From Thamnaconus septentrionalis (taxonomy: Eukaryota > Chordata > Actinopteri > Tetraodontiformes > Monacanthidae), in the NCBI GenBank assembly GCA_009823395.1, contig CM020502.1, forward strand, positions 15,641,444 through 15,705,443: 64,000 bases of DNA. The letters run 5' to 3'. Within the stretch, counting starts at the first letter, position 1, and every line of letters begins with the position of its first letter. Below the pieces are notes generated by a model. The model was not told the origin of the DNA. It saw only the letters and a program-made list of their open reading frames with translations, and made no database searches. This document shows positions 1-15,667 of this stretch, one piece after another. The position numbers and the translations under genes are program-made.

Positions 1-60
<60 letters not shown>

Positions 61-65
61 ATATG
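1..65. repeat. (TA)n microsatellite at the window edge
   Basis: Almost pure alternating TA from base 1. It merges into the AT-rich flank of the hairpin at 101-226. Confidence 0.95.
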
Positions 66-100
66 ATTATATTTGAGCATATATATATGTGTATATATAT

Positions 101-226
101 GACTGACATATATGATGCAGGATTAGTGATGCATAGATTATACATATATATATATGTATATGTATATGTATATGTGTATGTATGTATAATCTATGCATCA
201 CTAATCCTGCATCATGTGTGTCAGTC
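101..226. repeat. Long near-perfect hairpin (AT-rich palindrome)
   Basis: The arm starting at 101 (GACTGACA, then ATGATGCAGGATTAGTGATG and on to TTATACAT) is repeated inverted at about 179-226. About 35 bp around the inner part of the arms match perfectly, with a few mismatches further out. The loop is (TA/TG)n sequence. It resembles a palindromic AT-rich repeat or a small foldback MITE. The two arms also create a spurious open frame on the + strand. Confidence 0.8.
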
Positions 227-477
227 AGGCAACACCTGCTCAAATCTAATCAACAAAATGGATTCAGACTCATTAATTAGAAAAGTAGAAAGCTGAGTGT
301 TAATGGGCCACTGCTGTCTTTGGATGGTGCAAAGTGATTATTTCATTTGTGAACACAAACTATACCTGTTGCCCTCGGTGTTAAATGCAGCTTTGCGAGA
401 TCTGCCTTTGCATTCCCAATGAATCTGGGACAAACAGCCTCTTTCTACAGGTCACAACTTTCTGATTCATTTTGCAG

Positions 478-641
478 GGGCTCTGCTAGTGCTGATGTCT
501 ATGGCTGGATGGGTTCTGTGGTACAGTGGAAACATCGATGGCCTCACATCTAAGAAAGAGCTGGGACACATAAGCAGTGCTGTGGACAGGCTGGCTCGCA
601 ACCTCAGCCGCAAAATACGCACTTATCGGGGCCAACACTGA
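478..641 (+). CDS. Last exon of an unidentified membrane protein (partial)
   Basis: A good acceptor (tttgcag) ends at 477. The exon opens with two bases of a split codon and then reads 53 codons to a TGA at 639-641. The peptide begins with a hydrophobic run (ALLVLMSMAGWVLWYSGNI) that looks like a single membrane span. A basic, helical tail follows, containing SAVDRLARNLSRKIR and ending in RGQH. A single C-terminal membrane anchor followed by a short basic tail is what I see; I do not recognise the family. The rest of the gene lies to the left, outside the window or beyond the AT repeat. A polyadenylation signal about 225 bp downstream supports this being the true 3' end. Confidence 0.55.
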
Positions 642-864
642 GACATCGAGGAAAATCTGATGCCTTTGTTCGTCAGTATTAATGAGCTGATACATACGCT
701 GTCCATCATAATATGAGCCATTTAACTTCACGGTTTCATAACCTTTTGAAAAAAAAAACCAGGGCAGTGTTAACAGTAAAAAGGTCACACACACTTCATT
801 TACATATTCTTTTTTAGTTTTTTACAACCTTTTTTTAAACTCTAACATGTATTTGTTAAATTTC

Positions 865-870
865 AATAAA
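865..870 (+). terminator. Polyadenylation signal of the 478-641 gene
   Basis: AATAAA lies 224 bp after the stop codon and is followed by a T-rich run. It fits the end of a short 3' UTR. Confidence 0.5.
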
Positions 871-2582
871 GCATTTTTTTTTTTACCTTAAACTGTCTCT
901 TCATTTTTGAACTCCTCAGCAATGAGAGAAGTCCTGCAACAAAGTCCTGTAAATCAACAAGTTAGTTCTCTTCCTGACATATGGAAGTCTCAACAAAGCA
1001 TCAGTTTTAAGTAGAAGAGTACAAATCCAATCCTTTGCAGGAGGCTGTAAACAGTGAGAAATATTTTATCTTCTGAGAATAGAGATGTGTTGGGATTTTT
1101 TTTACTACTGGAGTCTATTGAAACATATGAAACTATAAGAATATATACATTGTTGTTTCTGGAGACAGAACCACCTTTTTTTCTCACCTGTTCCTTCCGA
1201 GGAAAATCACCAAGCATTTCGAAAAGGTCCATTCCTATGCCAAATTGTCACAGCTGCAAACACAAACCAATACAAAATACATATATACACAATCGCTAAA
1301 CAAAAATGTATGTCATTTTTACTATTATAAGGTAATTATTTAAAATGAAAACATGAAACAAATGAAACAGTCACTGAGTAGAAAGTAGAAGAGTGCAAAC
1401 ACACTTCTTCAAGGTTGGACCATGAGATTGTATTCTGCATCTTGATTGTAACCAGTGACTATTTGAGTTGCTGTTGCCTTTTGGCTGCTCTTTGATCCAC
1501 CCTGCTCATTCTTCTCTGACCCCTGAAATCAATAAGGCATCGTCCACTCAAACTTCACCACATCTACATAAATAGTGCATAAATCTACTGAGTTGCTGAC
1601 ATGTGCTTGGCCTTGTAGCTGTTTGTGTTAACAAGCAATTGAACTATTACTGTATGAAGTGGCCATTTAATGGATGAAATGAAACATTTACATTTGAAAG
1701 TACTGTCTTTAAAATTTGTTGCAAAAAGAATCTACACACAACACTTCAGTGGCAACAAAAAAGAGTGACACCAGGATTGAAGAAATGAAGCATATAGTAA
1801 TTAAACGAAAGTCATGACACCAATGTGGGTGACCAGATTCAGCATCTCTCAACCAAAAGACATGCAGACATATCAAGATTAATCGGCAGTGCTTTGACAA
1901 AGGTCACTGTTTTCCATTTCCTGTATAGGCCTGTGCTCTGCCTAACGTAGCTGCCAAATCCCTCTTACGGCCTAACATCACCGCCCTCACTTCTTCTGTG
2001 TCTCCCTCTGCTCCTCCATTTTAATCCTCCACTCTCTTCAATCAAAGGATTCTCTTTCCTGGAACTCACTCTATACCCGGCTGTGGGATAAAGGTTGGGT
2101 TTTGGCAGTGGAAGGTTCACCCAAAGGGTCAATCAGACAAAAAAATCCTAATCCAATATATCAAGGCTCCTTAGTATGTGTGGACTGAGGGGAAAATCCC
2201 TCTCCCCAAAGTGGAATGATCTAGATGTAGAGGCTGGAGGTACCAAAAAACAAACAAGGGCACCTCCTAAATTTAACATTTGCACTGTTGATCAAAATGT
2301 GTATTTCAGTTTAATTTGGTAAAATCATCCCAAATATTGGAGCTTGCAAGATGCAGTAAACCTATAACTTCACCTCTTCAAAACAATTCAAGAGGTGAAT
2401 TAAGTTGAGCTACCTGTGAGGTTGCAAGTGGCAGTGCAGGCGCATGCTTCAACTCATTCATCTGCTGGGGAACATGCTCCTGCTTGTATAATCAGAAGAT
2501 GCAAATAGACTTTATTTTTTGAACTATTTTTATTTATTTACTTTTCAGGTAGGATTAATGCCACAACACTCCTGGTGCAATC

Positions 2583-2646
2583 CCTCTTGTCCAATCCCGT
2601 GTCCTCAATCTTCCTGCATCTTGAGGACACGGGATGCTTTCTAGAG
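2583..2646. repeat. Compact hairpin, 15-bp perfect stem
   Basis: ATCCCGTGTCCTCAA at 2594-2608 is matched by its exact reverse complement at 2621-2635 across a 12-nt loop. The outer bases CCTCT and AGAGG at the two ends extend the stem imperfectly. The overall size of about 64 nt is in the range of a small-RNA precursor, but nothing else supports such a role. Confidence 0.7.
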
Positions 2647-3354
2647 GATGGCAATGAACACATCTAGGCCAGGTATACAGACGGTTTTGAAAGAGGAGTG
2701 AAGGAGCCATAGTGGAAAGAGCTATATGTGGACGAGGTGGTAGAAGTCTTCTTCAGCGCAGTTCCAATTTCCCTAAATGGACCTGACAACGTTCATCTGA
2801 CTCATCCCGATTTACTCAAAACAATTACTGAGATTGAGATTTGATGGCAACGGCTGGGATTGGGTTAAGCCTGATGTAGACTTTTGCATCAGCCCTTTGC
2901 TGATCTTGAAGCGTAGCCTCCGTGTTTGTGAAGATATACATGAGTGCATATAGGCCATAAATTCTCAAAGCATAGTGAACTTACCATGTCCATACACCGA
3001 GGACTCCAGGAATAATATCTGGTTTTGCCATGCTAATGGGGATCCTAATAAACTCAAACTCAAACCTACAAGCATGAATGAGGAGAGGACCCTTCATGCA
3101 ATTTTTTTTTTTTTTTTTACAGCAGAAGCCATTGTTGACAACTCATGGTAGCTTCTTGTTCCTCTGCAATTGTTTTTCACAGCTGCTTTTCGTAGTTTCC
3201 TCGTGCTTTTGTATGCCTCCACCTATTAGTGATAAAGAAAGTTAAGCGGTTGTGGAATCTATGAAAAATCAAGACCAAATGAATATGTTTGCAAGGTTCA
3301 TGACAGCTACAGGCACAATATAGAAATGTCCAGTTGCCTCATCTTAACTTAACC

Positions 3355-3414
3355 AGGCAACTGAACTTGTTCTTGCAATTTTAAACAAAATCGCAAGAAC
3401 AAGGACAGTTGCCT
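3355..3414. repeat. Inverted repeat, 22-bp arms
   Basis: The arm at 3355-3376 (AGGCAACTGAACTTGTTCTT and two more bases) is inverted at 3393-3414 with two mismatches. The loop is about 16 nt. The outer motif CAGTTGCCTCA also appears as a direct copy at 3331-3341, so this may be part of a degraded foldback element. Confidence 0.65.
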
Positions 3415-4253
3415 CAACTAAATCTTCTACATTAAAATTAACTGGATGACTGAGAACCTTAACAGACATACTACAGACACAATAGTCTTCAGAATTCTGG
3501 GGATTTGCAAAGCTGTATGAAAAGGGTTATACAAACACGTTTTTAAACTTCTTGAGTGAGTCTTTCCCTAATCTTCTCTGTGTGGGTGGGGGAGCTCCTG
3601 ACCAATGAGTGCAGTTGCTATGGTCCAGACACCTGCAACACGGAGCTACATGTATGAGGAGGTGTGCCCCTGGCCACAGTGTAGAGTAAAGCAGAGGTGT
3701 CAGTGGCTCATACCCTTCAGTGGAGATTTGACCCAGAAGGGTAATTCAGGCTTTACAACTCTGGAGTGTAAACAACCTGATCACCTTATCAGACGTTGGC
3801 ATGAGCCAAAGTAAGCAGGAATGCGAACCAATATGTATGTTGTGCATATAATTTATGCATGGTGAATATGAGAATTGCCAGTAAAGTCATTGGTAATATT
3901 AACTGTCGGTTAGCAAAAGGCGCTACTAGAGTTTAATCTCTACAAAGCCACGAAGTACATTTAGACTTCAAAGGTGACATTGTGTCTTAATGTCTTCTAA
4001 TTGATCTTGCCAAAAGTTGCAGCAGCCAGATTGCAAAATCCAAATCACCTAGGTAGCCATGGAACCCTGGAGCCAAAAAGGGAGGCATCCAGGGATTTTG
4101 AAGTTAGCCTGTGCACGTAAGCAGGGGAATTAAGTTGTTTTATTTACAAGCGGGTGGGGGGGATCAGAGGTGTGCCAAGGGAGCTTACAGTAGCAGCTGC
4201 TCTATTCCCGTCATGAGATAAAGAGTGGAGGAAGCCACAACAGCAGCAAAGCA

Positions 4254-4302
4254 ATGTGTGTATGTGTGTGTGTGTGTGTGTGTGTCTGTCTGTCTGTGTG
4301 AA
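4254..4302. repeat. (GT)n/(GTCT)n microsatellite
   Basis: Uninterrupted TG dinucleotides running into short CTGT repeats. Confidence 0.85.
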
Positions 4303-4710
4303 GTATGTCATGCTCAACAGGTTAAAGGTGCAAATAGGTGTGCTTTGGGTCAGCTGTTGTTGTTGTCGTTGTATTCTGTCAAAGCTTCGACTTCAATCTT
4401 ATTCAGCCTTCACCTGTTTCATAGGCCTCCTGTCAGCTCATTGTGTAGCCGACTGAACCGTGATAAGTAAAAACATTAGAATCAGTTATTCTTTAGCAAA
4501 ATATAATCTACCATGAACCATTAATATAACCACTCTATATGGACAAGCATAACTGAATTGTGAATAGGGAGTCTAATAATTAAATTGTTTTATACATGTC
4601 ATTTCTTGGTCTTTAGTCCTACATTAAGTTGATGAAAACAAATCATTTGGATCGTGGGATGCACTGAGCGTGTTTTCCCCTTGCAAAACCCCTCTTACAT
4701 CAGAGACACT

Positions 4711-4737
4711 TAATCAATTAATGTGTCTGATCACGTG
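4711..4737 (+). promoter_or_regulatory. Possible upstream regulatory cluster for visinin
   Basis: TAATCAATTA at 4711-4720 is a palindromic paired-type homeodomain (P2) site. A CACGTG E-box follows at 4732-4737. A candidate untranslated exon ends at a donor-like CACACAG/GTAGGA near 4904, and an acceptor-like tract (ttttcacag) occurs at 6249-6257, just before the visinin coding exon. Homeodomain factors drive photoreceptor genes in general. The link to this gene is inferred from position only. Confidence 0.25.
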
Positions 4738-6449
4738 ACGGCAGCAACGTCAAAAGGGCAGCGCCAGGTTACCTTGGTCTTCCACATAGGTGCTGCCCTT
4801 CGCCTTATTGAGATTGAGATTAATTGTCGCGTCTCAGGGAGAAGCAGCTGATTTCCTCTGTTGCTCGAGACCGAGCAGCACTACATCCTCCAGCTGGTCA
4901 CACAGGTAGGAAAGCGGTGCACTAATTTTACTTACTTATTGAGATATTCAGGCACTAACTACTCTGAGTAGAGCTCCATAGCTAGTTTATTTCATACTAA
5001 TTTTAGCAGTATCATGTATTTTAACTAATTTAATCTTGAAATTTAAAAGGAAACTTGACATTTCAATGGAAGTGTTCGTTTTTTGTTTTAACATTTTTTA
5101 CATTGAAAAAAATCCTATGGTGCACGAGCAACCAAAAATGTTACAAACTGACTTTTTTTAAAATCTTAATAATGACAATATAATCTCTTAATTTATTCAT
5201 TATCAGAGTGAAACTTGGGCCTGCTGATATCCTGGGAAGAAATGAGGGAAGAAAATAGGCTTACATTAATTATAAAGCACAGACAAACCCGACAATGGAA
5301 TGTTTGTTTTATGCCAATTAAGTGAAACTGGATAATTTATTAGTGTAAATACAGGATAATACACTAGTGTGCCGTGGTGCAATGGTTGAAAAACAGTGGA
5401 CTAGAAGATAACACTTTGTAATGATCCTTAGATTAAAAAAAATAGGTGAGGAGTGCTCATTTGTGTCTGTTTTATTAGAATCGCAACGCTTTCATAATTA
5501 CTTCTGACAGTGCTTTAAAATCTATGTTAAATATGAATAACATTATACATCTGTTTTTTGTGTGTTTGTTGTTGTAGTTGTTATTTTATGCTTGATTGTT
5601 ATTGTTATATCCTGTCCATTAAGATATGCTAAGTAGGTAGTGCTTTTTGATGTGTGAGAAGAAGTAGAATATAGATAGATAGAGGGAGAGAGAGAGAGAG
5701 AGAGAGAGAGAAACAGGCAGACCTCAAACAGTCGTGAATTTCACCGTCCATGCTCACAGTGGCAAACACTGCCATCTACAGCAGCATCTGGACTCTTTCA
5801 ATTGTTCATTACCATGTGGCAGTCCTTTCATCTACTGAATAATGAAAGAAAGAAAAGCCTTAAAAATAAAACCCATACAATTTTGCCAAACATTTTGCAG
5901 TGTAAGCTGCCGAAATACTGAGGTTTTGAAACTTGCTCGCTTGCAGAATTCAAGGTGAACTGGTTCAGAACAATGTCTTGGCTCAGAAATTAGATACCCA
6001 CTCTCCTTGAATTTCTCATCACATGGTTGAACAAAGGAAATCCTGAACTGAGAATCAGCCAGTCTGACGAAATAATAGGTCATTCTTTTTTTTTTTTTTA
6101 AAAAAATATATATTTTCCTGTGTGGCAGATATGAACCACTTTCATGAATATAAATCCACTTCAGCCTTTAACCGGGTTAAACCTTGTCCGTGACACTTCT
6201 TACCAGTGGCTGATTGGCTTAATTGGGCTTACCAAGCGGCTTCCACTCTTTTCACAGCACATGCTGGCTGAGTCAAAGATCAGGAAGTGGATCAAGAAGG
6301 ATACAGCAGCGTCGCAGGAATAGTGTTCACTTACAACGTTGACAAACCCAAGGAGGCAGTTTAAAGTCGTGCTTCAGCTTGTCCATTGAAGAGGGAATCG
6401 TACTCAGACGTTGGTACAGCTCGGCCACATCGATCGACAGCCATCAACG

Positions 6450-7582
6450 ATGGGGAACACCAAAAGTGGCGCCGTGTCCAAGGAGATCCTGGAAGAACTG
6501 AAGCTCAACACCAAGTTTACAGAGACCGAGATCGTCCAGTGGTACGAAAACTTCAAGAAGCAGTGTCCGACTGGGCGCATCACGAAAGAAGAGTTTCAGG
6601 CCATATACAGCAAGTTCTTCCCAGAGAGCGACGCCCAGAATTACTCCCAGCACGTGTTCCGATCCTTCGACACGAACGACGACGGCACGCTGGACTTCAA
6701 GGAGTACATCATCGCCCTCCACATGACGTCGACGGGAAAGACCAACAGGAAACTGGAGTGGGCCTTTTCACTATTTGATGTGGACAAAAACGGATACATT
6801 ACCAAGTCGGAGGTCAAGGAAATCTGCACGGTGAGTTCCTGTAAAAGGCCGGCCCTTTCTCACCTGAAGGGCAATGCTGCATCTTAGTCTTGCTTTTTAA
6901 ACAGCAACAGCATAGCGAGATTTGTCGACGATTTGTCATGAGAATTTTCCTTGGCAAAAAGTTTCTGTGTCAAATAAAGCTTGGGGTATCGACAACTGTG
7001 TAAAACTTTTCAGCTGTCAAGTCTTGTCACGGTTGACTGTTTTAGCTGTATTCGGTTTACTGCTTGACAAAAGCCTTCAGAAAATAGAAAGATGTAAAGC
7101 TCATGTCAGTGTGGTAGATCAGAGATGTGAGGTAAGCCTAAAAAAAGTAGCAGTTCTCTATCCATGACTAGTTTGTTTGTTTATTTTCCCAAACAGGCAA
7201 TTTTTAAGCTCATTCCTAAGGATGAGGTGGCTCGACTGGCTGGGGATGAAAACACAGCTGAGAAGAGGGCGGATAAGCTTTGGAATTACTTTGACAAGGG
7301 TGATAATGGTGAGAAACTAATCAAATCAAGGCAGATTTGGAAATGGAAAACTCTCTAATTGACTTTATTCTGTAGACAACGCTAACACGAAAGCTGATCG
7401 TCTTTGTGCATACAGATGATGTAGTCTTTCATTTTTTTTCTTTCTGCCGAATTACCTTTAATAGGTCATGCATATCTTTTCCTTTTCCTCCACCAGATCG
7501 AGTTGCTGAAGGTGAGTTTATCCAGGGAGTGTTGGACAATGACGAGGCCCTTCGTTTGATTCAGTATCAGCCTTCGAAGTAG
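6450..7582 (+). CDS. Visinin/recoverin-type neuronal calcium sensor
   Basis: Three coding exons, 6450-6830, 7197-7308 and 7497-7582, splice in frame to 192 residues, the length of visinin. The start MGNTKSG carries Gly2 for N-myristoylation. EF-hand 1 is crippled by the family-typical Cys-Pro (residues 39-40). EF2 (loop from Asp74, DTNDDGTLDFKE) and EF3 (loop from Asp110, DVDKNGYITKSE) keep the calcium ligands. EF4 (DKGDNDRVAEGE) is degenerate. In photoreceptors this family senses calcium and inhibits rhodopsin/opsin kinase at the disc membrane through a calcium-myristoyl switch. DTNDDG and LFDVD favour visinin (cone type) over rod recoverin, and the short C-terminus ending QYQPSK also fits visinin. 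I chose the ATG at 6450 because it gives the myristoylation motif; an upstream in-frame ATG at 6411 would destroy it. The exact teleost paralogue (rcvrn2, rcvrn3 or other) is not settled. Confidence 0.93.
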
Positions 7583-9542
7583 CTCCTCCTTCAACTGATA
7601 GTCACTGATACTCTACGGTCCTGTCACCTCAACTTCACTCTGCAACTCGACTGCACCTTCAGTGTGATATCTCCGGCGAGGCTTTGAGGCTGCATGGTTG
7701 ACCCCAAATAGCGCAGAATCTTCTACTAGGTTTTTATATAAATGTATGTTTGCACTTCAAAACAGTTCTGTCAATGAGTAGATCAAATCTAAAAAAGAGA
7801 TGTCTCCTCTCACTGGCTGCTTTCTGCTTGTCACACAATACGATTCTGGACAGGTAACACTGTCTCCAATTAATGAGTTTTGGATTGTGTGCTCGTAATC
7901 CCCTGGTGGATTATAAACTATGGCTAAAAATAATGAAAAGAGATGGAAATGAAGGGTATATGTTGGGGAATACATTTTTTTTTTAAGTAGGAGGTAAAAC
8001 AAGCTTGAATTCTTTAGGATCTAATCTTAGAAGATTACTTTTATTCACTATAAAAAAGTTAATCTATGGCTCTGTGGTTCAGACAGAATAATCTGTGTTG
8101 TCTTTGTCTTCCTGCCTGGTCTATAATCTCTCATTTGACCCTGAAACATTTAATAGCAGTAAAATAAAACTATAGGACATTAACCTTTATTAATTTGTTT
8201 ACATTTTTGTGCCCATTTATCAATGTTGCGCTATCCTGCATGTGGGTCAGTGCAACAGCATATTAAAGTCCACTTGGAACTGAACTGAAAACTGTTTCAG
8301 AATAACATATGATAAACTTGTAATAGAGCTGTAACGTGTAACACGTCTTATTTTTCTTCCTTTTTATTTCATTAAAAATAAAACTTGGTATTGTTGTCGC
8401 ATATTTTATAAAGTACTAATTTTGCATTGCGTCAACAGTGTAACTTTAAGGTGGAATGTGGATTACCGGAAACAGCAGTGCAACAGCACTGGGCGAAAGA
8501 TGAGATAATCAGTCATCATCACAGAGAATGACTGTTGTGAAGCTGTGCATAAAGGAAGTTCATTTAACATAAAAAACAAACAAACTGTATGTAAGTATCC
8601 AGTGATTGTCTCAAGAAGTGTCATGCAAAGTCATACCAGAACAAAACTTTTGTCTTTTGTCTACCCGCACTGTTACTTTATCAACACCTGATAGAGATCA
8701 TTGGCAATCATCATGAAAATAAGCAATTAATAATTGATCGGTAAAGAAGTTGTTATACATGGCTGATCTTAAATATGTGATTACCATACAACCATTTTAC
8801 GATCAATCGATAAATTCAAGTTTTATTCGTAATTGAGCAAACACTCTGCCATGTCTCCACTGCAGCGAAGGAACCACCGCTGACGTAATCTGTTCCTGCT
8901 GTTATGTAATCATTGTAAACAATTTGAACTGCGACGTCACCGAGGCGTCTGTTCAAAAGCAAACGCATACGAAATGCGACATCGAGAGAAGAGGTAAACA
9001 TAGAGGGGGCTGCAGCCGTGGTTTGTTTTGCATTGCATTGCTTGTTTGTGTACATGGTGGTGGACGCTATGGATGAGAGGAGAAGATTATACCCAGTGAG
9101 CATCGGGTAAACCACAAGTCAAACCCCAGGGGCCATTCGGAATGCCTAACCTCAGACAGGGACTTGTCTGGACACTCTAAAAGTTCTATTACCAACAGAA
9201 AGCAAAGACAACAGAAGAAGAAGACTAAATTTTGACACATTTGTTCAGTGTGGTACAATTTGCATTGTTGGGCACGGGAATAAGCTGTGTGCAATACTAC
9301 AGATTCATCCCGAGTAACAAGGTCCCTGTTGGTGGGCATTCTGGGGTAAGAAGCACAAGCCCCTGCATTGACCAGACTATCCAGATGGTTACTGTTGACC
9401 TGTCACTCCATCTTAAGCAACACAAGACAACACAGATAATGGCCAAGGCATTAAGGATTAGTATTGTTTCATAATGAGAAGGCCTAGTTTACTTTTTTCC
9501 TTCAATTCCTGGTAGAGCACTACTTTGCTTTCTTTCTTAATT

Positions 9543-9735
9543 CCATCCATCCATTTTCTCCCACTTACCCCGAACCAGGTCTAACCCAGCAGGCTTAGCA
9601 GGATACTGCATGCCCCTGTCTCCTCAGTAATGCTTTTACCTTGGGAGAACCCAAGGCGTTCTTTGGCTGAGCGTCATTTATATATGTAATCTCTCCGGTG
9701 AGTCCTGGACCTACCCTGGGGCCCTTGCCACAGGT
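9543..9735. repeat. Dispersed fish repeat fragment
   Basis: It starts with CCATCCATTTTCTCCCACTT and contains stretches such as AAGGCGTTCTTTGGC and ATCTCTCCGGTGAGTCCTGG. These resemble an abundant teleost interspersed repeat that I know only as a pattern. It is degraded, with no coding capacity. Confidence 0.5.
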
Positions 9736-9817
9736 TAAAAAAATCAATACATTTAAAAAAAAAAAAAAAAACACTGTTGGATGGTGATGCAATAAATAAA
9801 TGGTTTAGTTAGTAGAT

Positions 9818-9843
9818 TATTTTATTTTATTTTATTTTATTTT
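9818..9843. repeat. (TTTTA)n microsatellite
   Basis: About five tandem TTTTA units. Confidence 0.9.
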
Positions 9844-11264
9844 CATTTCATTTTTTGTCGAGTGGTACCATCGATCACTAGATCAACTGAACCCCATCTA
9901 TTTGCCAACCTGTTCTACTCAAAGCATTATAATTGGTCAAGCCACATTTTGAAAGTAAAAAACAAAACAAGGTACAACTCAGTGTCAAGTGGGGGGTGAA
10001 GTCTTCTTACATAATGGGTTGTATAATTCAACCATTTAATTTACATTTTTAATTACTTTCCACATAGTGCCGAATGACCCTGACAGCCCTGTTTATCTCT
10101 CGGTCACTGACTCTGTCTCACACAGTCTCATTCCCGGACTCGGGAGATTATTGAGATAATCTTCTGTTCAGTATTTGAAAGCATCTGCTTTAATGATGAA
10201 TTCACGCTGTTGGAGTCATCTATGAATCCTGTTGGGTTTTTTTGTTACATTTCGAATTGAAACAAACAGACTCCATGCAAACCAGATATAGCAGGTACCA
10301 GGTGAGCTGTTTCTTATCAACCAATGCAGTTGTAAACATCACTTGCGATACTGTTGCCACTTTACATTTCATGACAGAACTGGACTTGATGCACTTTTTT
10401 TTTTTAGTACTGGACAAGCAAAATATAGCTCAGATAGAATGAATCTCTGTAAACCCCATAATGGTCTTAACTTGTGTGTAAAGTTGTGCCTTTATTTAAA
10501 TAGGCAGTATATGACTTGAACCAAATATGTTTTACTTACATTAGTTGTAAGTGTCACTAAAAAATTGTATATGATCAGGTATTGGGAAAATTCAGGACAG
10601 GCTTAGTTGTTTAAACATATTGATTTACTCCCTGCAATTTCAGTCCAGAAATGTCAACAGATTTTAGCGGTCTTTCTCAAGTCAATTATGACATGAAACC
10701 TCATGTCATAACGATTTATATCAAGCTTCAGAAAAAGTCCTTGAGGAGCAACAAGAACTAAAGGCTGCACTTCCATTTTTAATATTTATTGAAAAATTAG
10801 ATATTATAATACAGTGATACAAAGTTGATATAATTACATAGTCAGTCCTAATGCATGGTGTCAGAGAACTGTTTACCCCAGATTTTGGACAAACAAGCCT
10901 TAAGACAGTTAAGAGCTCGGGGAAAAACAAGTAGATGAAAGTTATTCCAAAACAAAATAACCCCAGACACAGATTGTCAGACATCAGTCAATCTGTTTCA
11001 ATTTATGACAAATGCAGCTAGGTGATAGAGGGCACTGATATGTTTTTGAAAGAAATCCATAAGCTCTCCCTGTTCATGCCTCAGACCTTCACCAAGAAAG
11101 ACCCAAATTTAGTGAGCTCATACTTGTATCTTCTGTCTAAGTATCCCTTACTAATTTGCCTCGGACCTGTGGCAAGTGTCTTTTGATGACCGTTTGTATG
11201 TATGGTGGGTAAGCCATTTATTTTTGTTTGGTAGAACTAAAAATAAAGTTGCATTGAGAAACAC

Positions 11265-11400
11265 TATTGCCTCACAGCAAGAAGACTTCAGGTTCTGTCT
11301 TGGTACTCCAGCTTCGGTTAACAGCCCAATGACACGTAGTTCAATTGAATCTTTACTCTAAATTGTCTGTAGGTATGAATGTGACTGTGAATAGGGTGTC
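11265..11400 (+). repeat. Fragment of tRNA-headed fish SINE
   Basis: CCTCACAGCAAGAAG at 11270-11284 and AATTGTCTGTAGGTATGAAT near 11361-11380 match segments of the better copy at 31583-32122, in the same order. The middle is deleted. Confidence 0.55.
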
Positions 11401-11573
11401 ACTCTCCTTTTCCCTAAAATAGTAGTAATAGGAGTGAAATGAGCACCAACAAGAAAATTGCATTGTAGGCTCACGCACTAGTCAACACACTCGTCACACG
11501 TTTAAGTTTGTTCTCAAGATCCAGTGCGATTGCACGCGTCCACATCGTGACAAGAAGTTTGTTCCTGAACATC

Positions 11574-15667
<4,094 letters not shown>

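Larger units (their letters stand above)
642..4699. other. Intergenic stretch, no gene recognised
   Basis: Open frames here are short and lack domain-like composition. Contents: the 3' UTR of the left gene to about 890, hairpins at 2583-2646 and 3355-3414, a poly-T run near 3101-3118, and a sequence at about 3030-3065 (ATGGGGATCCTAATAAACTC followed by repeated AAACTC) that resembles the 3' tail of a fish retroelement. A (GT)n run lies at 4254-4284. Confidence 0.5.
7583..11573. other. Intergenic stretch between visinin and the GSG1L2-like gene
   Basis: Begins with the visinin 3' UTR; AATAAA at 8163-8168 is one possible end. An open frame on the - strand at 8816-9115 has no recognisable domain. 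A dispersed fish repeat lies at 9543-9735, (TTTTA)n at 9818-9843, and a SINE-like fragment at 11265-11400. No gene is supported. Confidence 0.5.

Noticed and set aside
8816..9339. Overlapping - strand frames of 90-99 residues
   Set aside because: No recognisable domain and no matching exon signals; possibly decayed repeat.
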